The position numbers were made by a program, and so were the translations under genes. The notes beneath the pieces are model-generated. The model saw only the letters and a list, made by a program, of their open reading frames with translations, was not told the origin of the DNA and searched no databases. Below, piece after piece: positions 1 through 9,871 of a stretch of 38,376 nt of DNA. Within the stretch, counting starts at the first letter, position 1. Each line of letters opens with the position of its first letter. The DNA comes from Chitinophagaceae bacterium UBA4857. GTDB taxonomy: Bacteria; Bacteroidota; Bacteroidia; Chitinophagales; Chitinophagaceae. The DNA lies in NCBI GenBank assembly GCA_002399735.1, contig DHEF01000015.1, forward strand, positions 238 to 38,613, given 5' to 3'.

Positions 1-117
1 CAAGTAAAGTTCAATCAAGGGAGTAACGCTGGTCAACAAACAACTACCTACTACTTGTTATACAGCCCCTTTAGGGCTTGGGTTCAATCAGGATTATGTA
101 GCCGGTAAAATAAAATC
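1..117. repeat. Tail modules of a dispersed intergenic repeat
   Basis: Non-coding stretch downstream of the permease gene. Two tail-like modules are visible, at about 1-35 and 80-116. Both contain TCAATCA(A)GG followed by an AGTA/ATGTA and a CYGGT-type end that runs into A-rich sequence. The same layout recurs at 18776-18812 and, inverted, at about 6180-6210. Between them, 64-78 forms a short hairpin (AGCCC/GGGCT) without a T-run. The copy may continue beyond the window edge. Confidence 0.5.
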
Positions 118-1485
118 CTAGTGCGTTACATTACCTAACTTTTCCGGCTCGTGTTTATGCTTAAACATAATGGCAAATAATACAGCTACTACGGCTGCGT
201 ATAAAGCAAAGGTTAACCAAATGTTTGTCCATTCTTTTATTTCTACCACTCGCTCAAAGTTGCCATCGGGTAAAACTTTATTAAAAGCCGTAAGATTTTT
301 AAACGCCTGGTTATCGGTTCCAACGCCTAAATAATCCGTTAATGCATTAGTATTAAAAAACCTTAATGTAAAATATTTATCAATCAGGTAACCGCTGCTT
401 AAGCTACCCATTATGGCGCCAATACCATTGGTCATCATCATAAACACGCCTTGTGCGCTGGCTCGTATTTTTGAGTCAACCTGTGTGTCTACATATAAAG
501 AACCTGATACGTTAAAAAAGTCGAATGCCATTCCATACACAATACAGGAAAGTATAATCATCCATAAACCATCGGCCGGGTTACCGTAGGCAAACAATGC
601 AAAGCGTAACACCCATGCTACCATACTGATAAGCATTACCCTTTTTATGCCAAAGCGTTTTAAGAAAAAAGGTATTGCCAGTATAAATAATGTTTCCGAT
701 ATCTGTGATATGGACATTATGATTGTAGAATACTTAATTACAAACGAATCGTAATAATTGGGGTTAAACTTATAGTTATCCAGATAAACATCGCCATAGG
801 CATTTGTAAGCTGTAAAGCAGCACCTAAAAACATAGCAAATATGAAAAAGATGGCCATCTTGTAATTGGCAAAAAGCTTGAAGGCTTTAAGGCCTAATGC
901 ATCAATTAATGATTTGTTTTCTTGCAATTTATTAGGCGGGCAAGCCGGTAACGAAAAAGAATAAACACCTAATATAGCGGATGCAACTGCCGCTATGTAA
1001 AACTGGTTAGCAGTGTCCTTACTTCCGGTTAAGTTTGTTAACCACATGGCGGCTATAAAACCAATGGTTCCCCATACACGAATAGGTGGAAAGCTTTTAA
1101 TAATATCCTGGTTAGCATTTTTTAGTACAGTATAGGATACAGAATTTGCTAATGCCAATGTGGGCATATAAAAAAGCATGTAAATTAGTATTACCCAAAA
1201 GAAAGTATCTGGATTGTTTACCTGTGGCAAATAGCACAATATAGCTGCACCAATTAGATGATAGCCGCCCAGCAATTTTTCTGCATTAATCCACCTGTCG
1301 GCAATTATACCTGAAATAGCAGGCATGAATAAAGCAGCAATACCCATTGTAGAAAATATTAAACCAAACTCAGCCCCACCCCAGCCTTTATTTTCGAACC
1401 AATAATTTGCAATGGTAATTAACCATGCACCCCACACAAAAAACTGAAAAAAACTCAGAAAAGTCAGGCGGAACTTAATATTCAT
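118..1485 (-). CDS. MFS nucleoside permease, NupG/XapB-like (NHS family)
   Basis: Inner-membrane proton symporter of the nucleoside:H+ symporter branch of the major facilitator superfamily, predicted to import nucleosides. The protein is about 455 aa, polytopic with about 12 hydrophobic segments. It opens with MNIKFRLTFLSFFQFFVWGAW, a family-typical first helix, and has the expected loop with arginines after helix 2 (GIIADRWIN). The start at 1485 is ATG. An in-frame TTG two codons upstream is less likely. It is transcribed alone, divergently from the M43 protease gene with a 140-bp gap in which I found no exact TAnnTTTG promoter. Family assignment is firm, but the exact substrate cannot be told from sequence alone. 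Confidence 0.85.
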   Translation of the reverse strand: MNIKFRLTFLSFFQFFVWGAWLITIANYWFENKGWGGAEFGLIFSTMGIAALFMPAISGIIADRWINAEKLLGGYHLIGAAILCYLPQVNNPDTFFWVILIYMLFYMPTLALANSVSYTVLKNANQDIIKSFPPIRVWGTIGFIAAMWLTNLTGSKDTANQFYIAAVASAILGVYSFSLPACPPNKLQENKSLIDALGLKAFKLFANYKMAIFFIFAMFLGAALQLTNAYGDVYLDNYKFNPNYYDSFVIKYSTIIMSISQISETLFILAIPFFLKRFGIKRVMLISMVAWVLRFALFAYGNPADGLWMIILSCIVYGMAFDFFNVSGSLYVDTQVDSKIRASAQGVFMMMTNGIGAIMGSLSSGYLIDKYFTLRFFNTNALTDYLGVGTDNQAFKNLTAFNKVLPDGNFERVVEIKEWTNIWLTFALYAAVVAVLFAIMFKHKHEPEKLGNVTH

Positions 1486-1631
1486 ATACAATTTTTAGCT
1501 GTTAATCAGGTATATAGCTTATAAAATGATTAGGGAAAGATAGGAAAATGTATGAATGTAATAGAAAAGTTTGTTGTCTTTAATAACCAATGTGGTGTTT
1601 TTTATAGTAATTTGCCACAAATCGGACTATT

Positions 1632-4600
1632 GTGAGAAAATTACCCTACTGCCTTTTAGCAGTTACCTTTGTGTTTTTTGCCACCTTCTTACAGGCTCAA
1701 ACAAGCTTTGTAAATAATCCAAAAAAGAAATCGGATAACATTAGTGATAACACTACACTTCATAGATGTGGTACTACACTGGCTTATGAACAATTGTTTA
1801 AACAAAACCCCGCCTTTAAAAAGCAATTTGAAGAAAACAGCAAACGAATTAACGAGTTAGCATCACAAAGAAGAGCCGCTAGTAGAGGAGCTTCTTTCAC
1901 GCTAAAGGATACTATTGCGGTTGTAGTACATGTAATTGGAAGTAGCACATTACAAAGTCAGGTTACAAATGCGGTAATACAATCACAAATTGATACTTTA
2001 AATGTTGACTTTAATGGATTAAATGCAGATAGTACTCGTATTCCTGCTGCTTTTAAACCATTATATGGGAAAATGGGCATTACGTTTAAACTTGCTCAAA
2101 CTGCACCCAATGGTACTTCTACCGATGGTATTGTTAGACGCACTAACAATATCAGCTTCTCATCCACCACTTACGATAATGCAAAAAGAACAGCTACCGG
2201 TGGTCTTGATGCCTGGGATGCAACAAAATATTTAAATCTTTGGGTAGTTACATTTAGTGATGATTTATTAGGAGTTTCAGTTTTTCCCGGTGACCCAAGA
2301 CCAATAAATATGCATGGCTTTGTGTGTGATTACAGGGTGTTTGGTAGCAATGCGGCTCATTTGAATGCCCGGTTTAATAAAGGAAGAACTACCGTACATG
2401 AATTAGGCCACTTCTTAAACCTTAGACACATATGGGGTGATGATGGTACAGGAACCAATAGAGACGTATGTGGAAGTACCAGTTGCTCCGGTAGTGACTT
2501 TCCTGGAAATACTGCTGCAGACGATACTCCTAACCAATGCATCATGAACTATGGCAACCCTGATCCTAACGGCATTGGTGTGGTAAAAACAGATGCGTGT
2601 ACGGGATCTGCTCCCGGAATTATGTACCAAAATTTCATGGATTATTGCGATGATGTTGCTTTAGTAATGTTTACCAAAGGTCAAAACGCCAGAATGGAAG
2701 ATGCATTTAATTCTTCTGACAGAGGGCCATTACTGAACTCTTTAGCTTATAACCCTCCTGTTATATATGATTATGATGCAAAAGTTGCTGAAATATTAAA
2801 GCCTTTTCAAAATGAATTTATAGGTTGTGTAAATACAATCAAACCTCAAGTTCGTATAACTAATTTTGGCAACACCGCATTAACCAGTTTGCAAATAAAT
2901 GTAAAATTAAATGGGGCAGTTGTTGGAACACCTTTTAACTGGGCAAGTGCAACACCGCTTGTGAAAGGTGCTTTTGTAACAGTTACGCTGAATGATTTAC
3001 CTATTACTTTTGGAAATCATGAAATAAAAATTTATACCAGCAAACCCAATGGTTTAAATGATGAGTTACCGGCTAATGATACTGTTACACATAATTTTAC
3101 TGTGTTACAGCCAACCTCCATACCATTATCCAACAATTTTGAAACTGCATTTTTACCTTCAGGATTTTCCATAAAAAACCATAACAAAGATGCGCTGCAA
3201 TGGGTATGGGCCACACCAGGAACCGGTGGAACAGGAACCGGATCGGCAGGTATTGACAACTATAATAATGATGCGGAAGGAACATTTGACGATTACTTAT
3301 CTCCCATAATCAATAGAACTACCTTAGGAAGCATTGATTCAGTATTCCTCACATTTGATTTAGCATATAAATACTATTCGGAGTCAGGAGTTAATGTAAG
3401 TGACGAACTGGAAATTTTAGCTACGAATGATTGTGGTAACACATATACATCAATTTATAAAGGTTCTGGCAATAACATAGCTAACGGATCTACAGCATCT
3501 TTATTTGTACCAAATGTAAGTGATTGGCGAAAGAGAACATTTGCAGTTGGCCAAAATATTTTTGGAAGCAATAACTTTCAGTTTGTAATAAGAAATATTA
3601 ACAATTATGGCAACGCAATGTATTTTGATAATGTTAATATTTTTTCTAAATACAATAGAGATTTAAGTGTAGTAAAAGCAACCCCTGGTGTTGTATGCAG
3701 TCAGAGTTATACTCCATCCTTAACTGTTAGAAATAATGGAGCCAGTACTATTAGTAGTTATAAAGTAGCTTATACAATCAATAACGGGAGCCCTATTATT
3801 ACTACCATTACAGGTATAAATCTTTTAAAAGATACTGAGACTACTACTACACTAACGGCAGGTACATTAGCTAACGGTACTAACACTATTAAAATATATA
3901 CGTACGATCCGGTTGACAGAAACAATATAACAGGTGATCAAATACCGGTTAATGATACATTATCTTATACGGTTTATATTGCTGCAACAGTTAATAACGA
4001 TAGTATAACTGAGTCATTTTCCAACACTGTATTTCCTGCTGGGGGATGGGGTGTTGAAAACCCTGACAGGTCTTTAACATGGCAAAGATCGCCAACAGGT
4101 AAAAATGGTACTGATGGTAGTGCATTGATTAATAGTTACGACTATACAAATGCAAATAATAGTGTTGACAGATTATTTATGCCGGTACTAAACTATGGCA
4201 TGGTAGACTCATTATTACTGACCTTTGATTTAGCTGCTCAATTAAGAGTTCCATCTACTACTTTTGATACTTTAGAAGTATTAATTACAAAAGACTGTGG
4301 CACTACTTTCACTTCGGTATATAAAAAGTGGGGAGCAGATTTACAAACACTAGGGACTGGCAATAATGGTAGTCAAACTAAGTTTGAACCTGTAGGTGAG
4401 TCACTGTGGCGTAACGAATACATCAATTTATCTGCCTATGCACAAACTCCGGGAAATATACAAGTAGTATTTAAAAGTACTAGTAACAATAACAATAATA
4501 TTTATATTGATAACGTAAATCTAAGAACTCGTGTATTACCTGAACTATTAAAACAAAATGGATATGTAATATCGCCAAATCCATTTACCAATAATTTCAA

Positions 4601-4805
4601 TGTTTGGTTTTTACAAACCCCTACAAACCTTCATCAAATTGCTGTTTATAACTCTAGCGGCCAAATGGTCTGGAGTCAAAGTTATCGTAACAATACCAAC
4701 AGTATCATTCCTATAGATCTTCGGGGAAGGGCAAGCGGTATGTATTTTATTAAAATTACTTATGGCGACAAGGAAATTTTATCAAAAATCATCAAAACTA
4801 ACTAA
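1632..4805 (+). CDS. Secreted M43 (cytophagalysin/pappalysin-type) metalloprotease with T9SS sorting domain
   Basis: A 1057-aa exported zinc protease. Residues 1-23 are a signal peptide ending LQAQ. The catalytic domain spans roughly 90-370 and has the extended zinc motif HELGHFLNLRHIWG (H256, E257, H260, H266) and a Met-turn near M336 (FMDYC), the M43 hallmark. Several cysteines lie in the loop after the zinc motif. Downstream are two similar beta-sandwich, choice-of-anchor/MAM-like units at about 490-670 and 790-960, each ending in YFDNVNIF or YIDNVNLR, separated by CARDB-like segments. The last 80 residues (from SPNPF to ILSKIIKTN) form a type A T9SS C-terminal sorting domain, so it should cross the outer membrane through the type IX system. 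Start is GTG; no in-frame ATG precedes the signal peptide. A strong terminator follows at 4829. Confidence 0.93.
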   Translation: MRKLPYCLLAVTFVFFATFLQAQTSFVNNPKKKSDNISDNTTLHRCGTTLAYEQLFKQNPAFKKQFEENSKRINELASQRRAASRGASFTLKDTIAVVVHVIGSSTLQSQVTNAVIQSQIDTLNVDFNGLNADSTRIPAAFKPLYGKMGITFKLAQTAPNGTSTDGIVRRTNNISFSSTTYDNAKRTATGGLDAWDATKYLNLWVVTFSDDLLGVSVFPGDPRPINMHGFVCDYRVFGSNAAHLNARFNKGRTTVHELGHFLNLRHIWGDDGTGTNRDVCGSTSCSGSDFPGNTAADDTPNQCIMNYGNPDPNGIGVVKTDACTGSAPGIMYQNFMDYCDDVALVMFTKGQNARMEDAFNSSDRGPLLNSLAYNPPVIYDYDAKVAEILKPFQNEFIGCVNTIKPQVRITNFGNTALTSLQINVKLNGAVVGTPFNWASATPLVKGAFVTVTLNDLPITFGNHEIKIYTSKPNGLNDELPANDTVTHNFTVLQPTSIPLSNNFETAFLPSGFSIKNHNKDALQWVWATPGTGGTGTGSAGIDNYNNDAEGTFDDYLSPIINRTTLGSIDSVFLTFDLAYKYYSESGVNVSDELEILATNDCGNTYTSIYKGSGNNIANGSTASLFVPNVSDWRKRTFAVGQNIFGSNNFQFVIRNINNYGNAMYFDNVNIFSKYNRDLSVVKATPGVVCSQSYTPSLTVRNNGASTISSYKVAYTINNGSPIITTITGINLLKDTETTTTLTAGTLANGTNTIKIYTYDPVDRNNITGDQIPVNDTLSYTVYIAATVNNDSITESFSNTVFPAGGWGVENPDRSLTWQRSPTGKNGTDGSALINSYDYTNANNSVDRLFMPVLNYGMVDSLLLTFDLAAQLRVPSTTFDTLEVLITKDCGTTFTSVYKKWGADLQTLGTGNNGSQTKFEPVGESLWRNEYINLSAYAQTPGNIQVVFKSTSNNNNNIYIDNVNLRTRVLPELLKQNGYVISPNPFTNNFNVWFLQTPTNLHQIAVYNSSGQMVWSQSYRNNTNSIIPIDLRGRASGMYFIKITYGDKEILSKIIKTN

Positions 4806-4828
4806 TACCCATAATTGTATTATTACCA

Positions 4829-4858
4829 AAACCTCCCGAACTATCGGGAGGTTTTTTT
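4829..4858 (+). terminator. Rho-independent terminator after the M43 protease gene
   Basis: Perfect 11-bp stem AAACCTCCCGA / TCGGGAGGTTT around a 4-nt ACTA loop, followed by a T-run. It begins 24 bases after the protease stop. It also rules out an upstream start for mqnE, since an ORF opening at 4815 would read through it. Confidence 0.93.
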
Positions 4859-4870
4859 GTTTTATGGGTG

Positions 4871-4878
4871 TACCTTTG
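4871..4878 (+). promoter_or_regulatory. Bacteroidota -7 promoter element (TACCTTTG) for mqnE
   Basis: Exact match to TAnnTTTG, 20 bases before the ATG at 4899. No well spaced TTG is present for the -33 element, because that position falls inside the terminator hairpin, so only half the promoter is supported. Confidence 0.55.
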
Positions 4879-4898
4879 CAATCATTTATTTTACGTGT

Positions 4899-6077
4899 AT
4901 GGCGCAATTAACATCTACAATCGGCAATGCAACAGCTTCAGTTTCTCACCCAGGTTTATTGGCTATTGCCAATAAAGTAGCCCAGGGTATTCGTATTACC
5001 GATGAAGATGCTATGCTTTTATTTGAAGAAGCCAGCTTACCATTTGTAGGAAGCCTTGCCAACCAGATACGTGAAAGAATGCATGGGCAGGCTACTTACT
5101 TTAACCGCAACTTTCATATTGAGCCTACCAATGTATGTTTATACACTTGTCATTTTTGCTCTTATAGCCGTGTATATGCACACCGCGACGAAGGTTGGGA
5201 ACTAAGCCTTACCCAAATGATGGATATTGTAAAAAAATACGATGGCAAACCTGTAACCGAAGTACACGTTGTGGGTGGTGTACACCCAAAAATGAATCTG
5301 GAGTTTTTTGCAGAGTTGATGCGCATGATAAAAGCGCATCGACCCGATTTACACATAAAAGGCTTTACGGCAGTTGAGCTGGACTATATGTTTAGAAAAG
5401 CGAAAAAGACCGTAGCCGAAGGCATGCAATACTTACACGAAGCAGGCCTTGATTCTTTACCCGGTGGTGGTGCCGAAATTTTCCATCCTGATGTGCGCAA
5501 CCAGATTTGTGCCGACAAAGTAGATGGCAATGGTTGGTTAGCAATACACGAAGCTGCACATAATTTAGGTATGCATAGCAACGCCACCATGTTATTTGGC
5601 CATATAGAAAAATACGAACACCGTGTGGACCATATGCGTCAATTGCGTGAAATGCAGGACAGAACAAAAGGCTTCAACACTTTTATTCCATTAAAGTTTC
5701 GTAATGGCGATAACGATATGAGCCATGTAAACGAAACCAGTTTGGTGGAAGACATGAAGATGTATGCCATTGCCCGTATTTACCTGGACAACTTTCCACA
5801 CATGAAGGCTTATTGGCCAATGTTAGGTCGTCAGAATGCGCAATTATCTTTATCGTTTGGCGTAAACGATATTGACGGCACCATTGATGATACTACAAAA
5901 ATTTATTCCATGGCCGGCTCGGAGGAACAAACTCCGTCGATGAATACAGCCGAGTTGGTAACGTTAATAAAACAAGCACGCCGCCGCCCTATTGAGCGTG
6001 ATACTTTATACAATATTATTCGTGATTATAACGACATTGATATTAAAGAAATTGAAACCAATCCTTTATTAAATTAA
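4899..6077 (+). CDS. mqnE: Aminofutalosine synthase MqnE (radical SAM)
   Basis: Radical SAM enzyme of the futalosine route to menaquinone. It joins the enolpyruvyl group of the chorismate-derived substrate to SAM to give aminofutalosine. It is 392 aa from ATG 4899, the usual family length. The 4Fe-4S site is C80-x3-C84-x2-C87 (CLYTCHFCSYSR), preceded by NRNFHIEPTNV, and PGGGAEIF and FIPLKFRNGDN are family-typical. A longer frame from 4815 exists, but it crosses the terminator at 4829-4858 and the -7 element at 4871, so ATG 4899 is chosen. Menaquinone is the normal respiratory quinone of Bacteroidota. Other mqn genes are not in the window. Confidence 0.93.
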   Translation: MAQLTSTIGNATASVSHPGLLAIANKVAQGIRITDEDAMLLFEEASLPFVGSLANQIRERMHGQATYFNRNFHIEPTNVCLYTCHFCSYSRVYAHRDEGWELSLTQMMDIVKKYDGKPVTEVHVVGGVHPKMNLEFFAELMRMIKAHRPDLHIKGFTAVELDYMFRKAKKTVAEGMQYLHEAGLDSLPGGGAEIFHPDVRNQICADKVDGNGWLAIHEAAHNLGMHSNATMLFGHIEKYEHRVDHMRQLREMQDRTKGFNTFIPLKFRNGDNDMSHVNETSLVEDMKMYAIARIYLDNFPHMKAYWPMLGRQNAQLSLSFGVNDIDGTIDDTTKIYSMAGSEEQTPSMNTAELVTLIKQARRRPIERDTLYNIIRDYNDIDIKEIETNPLLN

Positions 6078-6394
6078 GATACGTTTCAGGTTTAAAGTTT
6101 TACGTTTAAGGTTAGCACAATTATTCTTAGTTTTCTTTCTTGCTTTGTAACTTAAAAAAACTGTATAGTTTTTTGTTTGGTTACCAACGTCCCTCCCTTG
6201 ATTGAACTTCCGTTGCGTCGCACTCTTGTGCTGTAACAATTCTATTGAGCAGCAGATGCGCAGCAGTAATGTGCTAATTAGCTGACATGCTAATAAAAAC
6301 GGCCGTAGCATAACACGATGTTGATTAGCATTACCGAACGATGCAGTGAGTGACACAACTAAAGCTAATTAGAATTACTACTGCTGGTAAACAA
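6078..6394. repeat. Two copies of the modular intergenic repeat between mqnE and sucA
   Basis: No gene is supported in this gap; a 95-codon minus-strand frame across it is repeat sequence. At about 6180-6240 there is a minus-strand copy with core TTGCGTCGCACTCTT and tail CCCTTGATTGAAC. At about 6290-6390 there is a plus-strand copy with AACACGATGTTGATTAGC, a GAACGATG core, and an ATTACTACTGCTGGTAA tail. The 29 bases at 6331-6359 are identical to 33987-34015. Confidence 0.75.
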
Positions 6395-6426
6395 AATAAA
6401 AAAGCCGAACTACATAGTCCGGCTTT
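6395..6426 (-). terminator. Terminator of sucA
   Basis: Read on the minus strand, arms 6416-6426 and 6401-6411 pair over 11 bp with a single G-U, around a 4-nt loop, and are followed by a T-rich run (A-rich on the plus strand, 6395-6403). It lies 20 bases past the sucA stop. The opposite strand has only a short T-tract, so it acts mainly for sucA. Confidence 0.85.
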
Positions 6427-6447
6427 CTATAATAAACGTAATGATTA

Positions 6448-9225
6448 TTAAATGCTAAATGCAGTTTGTACAATTTCTTCCTGCTCTTGTTTATGAATTT
6501 TAGCATAACCCGTTGCAGTAGATGCAGAAGGCTGACGGCTGATAACACCGTAATTAATACTTTTTAAATTCATTTGCAGGAACGATGCTGCACCCATGTT
6601 TAATGGTTCTTCCTGTACCCAGAACCAAGTGGCTTTGTTATACTTAGCTTGTAATACTTCCAATTGTTTGGTTGGTAAAGGGTATAATTGCTCCACACGT
6701 ACTAAGGCAACATCTGTACGATTGTCTTTTGTCTGACGGTCGGCTAAGTCATAATAAATTTTACCGCTGCAGAATAACACTTTTGTTACTTCGGCTGCAT
6801 TATCAATAAACGAATCATCAATTACCTCTTTAAAACCACCTTGTAAAAACTCCTGTTTGCTGGAGTAAGTGCCTGTGTGGCGTAAATTGGCTTTTGGCGA
6901 AAAGTTGATTAACGGTTTACGGAAATCCCAGGCTAGTTGACGACGTAAAGCATGGAAAAAATTGGCCGATGTAGTAATGTTGGTTACCACCATATTATAC
7001 TCGGCACACATTTGTAAAAACCTTTCCATACGTGCACTACTATGCTCGGGCCCCTGCCCTTCGTAACCATGTGGCAATAACATTACCACGCCATTCATGC
7101 GGTTCCACTTTTGCTCGCCGGCAGCAATAAACTGGTCAATAATAATTTGCGCACCGTTGGCAAAATCGCCAAACTGTGCTTCCCAAATTACCAGGGCATT
7201 AGGATTAGCCATGCTAAAACCATATTCAAAACCTAATACGCCGTATTCACTTAGGAAAGAATTAAAGATGCGATACTTACCGGTATTTTCACCTAAGCGA
7301 CTTAAACGGTTATAATCAGTTTCATTATTCTCATCTACCAATACAGCATGACGGTGGCTGAATGTACCGCGGCAAACATCCTGTCCACTCATACGTACAT
7401 CCTTACCTTCGGCAACAATACTGCCGTATGCCATTAACTCACCGGTAGCCCAGTCAAGTTTTTGTTCGGTATCAAAAAGCTTTATTTTATCCTGAATAAT
7501 TTTCTCAACCTTTCTTAAAGGTTTAAAACCTTCGGGCCATTGCATAATGCCCGTAAACACTTTGGTAAATGCTTCTTCGCTGATAGCCGTTACAGGTGAT
7601 GTTTCAAAACTTTCGGCATCGGCCTTTTTCATATTACGCCACCAAAGCTCAGGCTGTTGATAAGTGTATGGTAAAGGTTTTTGCTTTACTTCATCCAAAC
7701 GATCCTGTAAATCGGCCCAGAATTTTTTTTCCATTTCTTTCGCTAAGTCCTGTACATCTTTACCACCATGATCAATCAGGTATTTTACATACACTTCTCT
7801 TGGGTTAGGATGTTTATCGATTAACGAGTATAAAGTAGGTTGGGTAAACTTAGGGTCATCGCCCTCGTTATGGCCGTGTTTACGGTAACAAACCAGGTCA
7901 ATAAATACATCTGAATGAAACTCGCTACGGAAACGTGCCGCAATCTCGGCACATTTTACCACCGCTTCCGGATCATCACCATTTACGTGTAATACCGGAC
8001 TTTGTACCATAGCGGCCAGCGATGTGCTGTAGTCGGAGCTACGGGCATCATCAAAATCAGTGGTAAAACCAATTTGGTTATTAATAACAATATGCACGGT
8101 ACCACCGGTGTAATAACCGGCCAGTTTAGACATTTGTAATATTTCGTACACAATACCCTGACCTGCTACCGAAGCATCACCGTGTATTAAAATAGGTAAT
8201 ACACTTTCATACACTTCGTCGTGTAATGTGTTGGCGCTGCTACGGGCAAAGCCTAACACAACAGGATCAACCGCTTCCAGATGGGAAGGATTAGGCATTA
8301 GTTTTAAATGAATGGTATCGCCTGCGGGTGTTTCAATTTCGCTACCAAAACCCATATGGTATTTTACGTCGCCACTACCCATAGTTTGGTCAACAGCACC
8401 TGTACCTTCAAACTCGCTGAATATTTGTGAGTAGGTTTTACCCATAATATTAGCCAACACATTTAAACGACCGCGGTGGGCCATACCAATCACTACTTCT
8501 TTTACGCCATTAGCAGCCGACTCGTTAATTACCGCATCTAATGCAGGAATGGTTGATTCGCCACCTTCCAGTGAAAAACGTTTTTGACCTACATATTTGG
8601 TATGTAGGAATTTTTCGAACATAACGCCCTGGTTAATTTTTTCCAGGATACGTTTTTGTTTATCTATTGGTAATGGATTAATAAAGTTGCGCTCCATTTC
8701 ATTGGTCAGCCAATCCACCTTCTTTTGATCGCTGATGTATTTAAACTCAATACCTACATGGCCTGCATAACATTTTTGCAAATGCGTTAAAATGTTTCTA
8801 AGGCTGGTAGTACCTAAACCAATTAAATTACCGGCAAAGAAGTTTTTATCCAAATCAGCATCGGTAAAGCCAAAAAAGCCTAGTTCAAGGTTTGCTCCAC
8901 GGTCTTTACGCTGACGGATAGGGTTAGTATCAGCCAACAAATGTCCTTTGTTTCTGTAACCTAAAATAAGGCGGTAAGCACCTAATTCTTTTTTCCACTC
9001 AACGCCATCGCTGGTAGTTAAACTAGCACCTACAGCAGCAGGTGCAGTGGCGGCCTGGCCATTTTGGTTGGCAGTGCCGGCTAAACCCTGGCTTACGGCA
9101 AAGTCAAAACCTTCAAAAAATTTGCGAAACTCAACATCCACGCTTTCCGGATTATTAGAAAACTCTTTGTACATGTTCTCAATAAAGGCCGGAGACGAGT
9201 TAGTGATATACGAGAAATCTTTCAT
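6448..9225 (-). CDS. sucA: 2-oxoglutarate dehydrogenase E1 component
   Basis: Thiamine-diphosphate-dependent E1 subunit of the cytosolic 2-oxoglutarate dehydrogenase complex, which decarboxylates 2-oxoglutarate in the TCA cycle. At 925 aa it is full length. The N-terminal FIENMYKEFSNNPESVD segment is the E2-binding region. HRGRLNVLANIMGK, NPSHLEAVDPVV and HGDASVAGQG line the active site. GDDPEAVVK through RKHGHNEGDDP is the ThDP/Mg-binding stretch. The C-terminal third carries the transketolase pyrimidine-binding domain (MANPNALVIWEAQFGDFANG). The gene stands alone: sucB is not beside it, and the transcript ends at the hairpin at 6395-6426. No exact promoter box was found upstream of its ATG. 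Confidence 0.96.
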   Translation of the reverse strand: MKDFSYITNSSPAFIENMYKEFSNNPESVDVEFRKFFEGFDFAVSQGLAGTANQNGQAATAPAAVGASLTTSDGVEWKKELGAYRLILGYRNKGHLLADTNPIRQRKDRGANLELGFFGFTDADLDKNFFAGNLIGLGTTSLRNILTHLQKCYAGHVGIEFKYISDQKKVDWLTNEMERNFINPLPIDKQKRILEKINQGVMFEKFLHTKYVGQKRFSLEGGESTIPALDAVINESAANGVKEVVIGMAHRGRLNVLANIMGKTYSQIFSEFEGTGAVDQTMGSGDVKYHMGFGSEIETPAGDTIHLKLMPNPSHLEAVDPVVLGFARSSANTLHDEVYESVLPILIHGDASVAGQGIVYEILQMSKLAGYYTGGTVHIVINNQIGFTTDFDDARSSDYSTSLAAMVQSPVLHVNGDDPEAVVKCAEIAARFRSEFHSDVFIDLVCYRKHGHNEGDDPKFTQPTLYSLIDKHPNPREVYVKYLIDHGGKDVQDLAKEMEKKFWADLQDRLDEVKQKPLPYTYQQPELWWRNMKKADAESFETSPVTAISEEAFTKVFTGIMQWPEGFKPLRKVEKIIQDKIKLFDTEQKLDWATGELMAYGSIVAEGKDVRMSGQDVCRGTFSHRHAVLVDENNETDYNRLSRLGENTGKYRIFNSFLSEYGVLGFEYGFSMANPNALVIWEAQFGDFANGAQIIIDQFIAAGEQKWNRMNGVVMLLPHGYEGQGPEHSSARMERFLQMCAEYNMVVTNITTSANFFHALRRQLAWDFRKPLINFSPKANLRHTGTYSSKQEFLQGGFKEVIDDSFIDNAAEVTKVLFCSGKIYYDLADRQTKDNRTDVALVRVEQLYPLPTKQLEVLQAKYNKATWFWVQEEPLNMGAASFLQMNLKSINYGVISRQPSASTATGYAKIHKQEQEEIVQTAFSI

Positions 9226-9540
9226 TGTGGAGCAATTTGTATAATATCAATTTGTAACCTGCAAATATCGAAGAAAACAATTGCTTAAACAACTCTATAA
9301 TAGTTAAATAGCCATTATTTTTTAACCTTTTTTGCTCTTTTTTAAGCAAAACTGCCTGCAATCGTTCCCGAAATTAAAATGCCTGTTTTTGCGACCGGAT
9401 TGATAAGCAATGATGGTACATTGGCAGATATACCCTAAATTTGCCCACAGACAAAAATATACGGCCTGGTGGAAAAAAAATGTCTATTTGTTGTGGAGTT
9501 CTGATTAATTCCCCTACCTTTGCCGTCCAAAATTTAGATT
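9226..9540. other. Divergent intergenic region sucA/rpsT
   Basis: A 315-bp AT-rich gap between divergent genes. Beyond the rpsT promoter, the only other exact TAnnTTTG match is TAAATTTG at 9436-9443, which lacks a well spaced TTG. No ORF, hairpin or repeat family member is apparent. Confidence 0.6.
9491..9522 (+). promoter_or_regulatory. Bacteroidota promoter of rpsT (TTG-N21-TACCTTTG)
   Basis: TTG at 9491-9493 and TACCTTTG at 9515-9522, 21 bases apart, match the Bacteroidota housekeeping sigma consensus. The expected transcription start near 9529 leaves a leader of about a dozen bases before ATG 9541. Confidence 0.8.
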
Positions 9541-9795
9541 ATGGCTAATCACAAAGCTACAAAGAAGGATACTCGTCAAGCAGCAGCGAGAAATGAGCGT
9601 AACAGATATTACGGTAAAACTACCCGTAATGCTATCAGAGACTTGAAAGCAGTTTCTGGTAAAGAAGCTACTGACAAGTTACCTGAAGTAGCCAGCATGA
9701 TTGATAAATTAGCAAAACGTGGTGTTATCCACAAAAATAAAGCGGCTAACTTAAAAAGCAAGTTAGCTAAACATGCTACTACTGTAACAGCTTAA
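9541..9795 (+). CDS. rpsT: 30S ribosomal protein S20
   Basis: Basic 84-aa protein that binds 16S rRNA early in 30S assembly. It opens with MANHKATKKDTRQAAARN and ends with the family-typical GVIHKNKAANLKSKL stretch. The length is normal for Bacteroidota S20. It is monocistronic: a textbook promoter lies just upstream and a strong hairpin terminator at 9819. Codon choice differs from neighbours in the way expected for a highly expressed gene. Confidence 0.97.
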   Translation: MANHKATKKDTRQAAARNERNRYYGKTTRNAIRDLKAVSGKEATDKLPEVASMIDKLAKRGVIHKNKAANLKSKLAKHATTVTA

Positions 9796-9818
9796 TACCC
9801 TAACAGGGTTAAAATATT

Positions 9819-9845
9819 AAAGAGGGGAAACATCCCCTCTTTTTG
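9819..9845 (+). terminator. Terminator of rpsT
   Basis: AAAGAGGGG / CCCCTCTTT stem of 9 bp with a 6-nt loop (AAACAT), continuing into a T-run, 24 bases after the stop. The A-run on the 5' side could let it also end the convergent DUF6515 transcript. Confidence 0.93.
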
Positions 9846-9871
9846 TTTTTCTTTTTATCGCTACTTGCCAT

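Noticed and set aside
4815..4898. Upstream extension of MqnE
   Set aside because: It would be encoded across a strong terminator and the -7 promoter element, and the extra residues do not fit the family.
6069..6356. 95-codon minus-strand frame between mqnE and sucA
   Set aside because: It runs through two repeat copies, has no family resemblance or initiation context, and its protein is low-information basic/cysteine-containing sequence.
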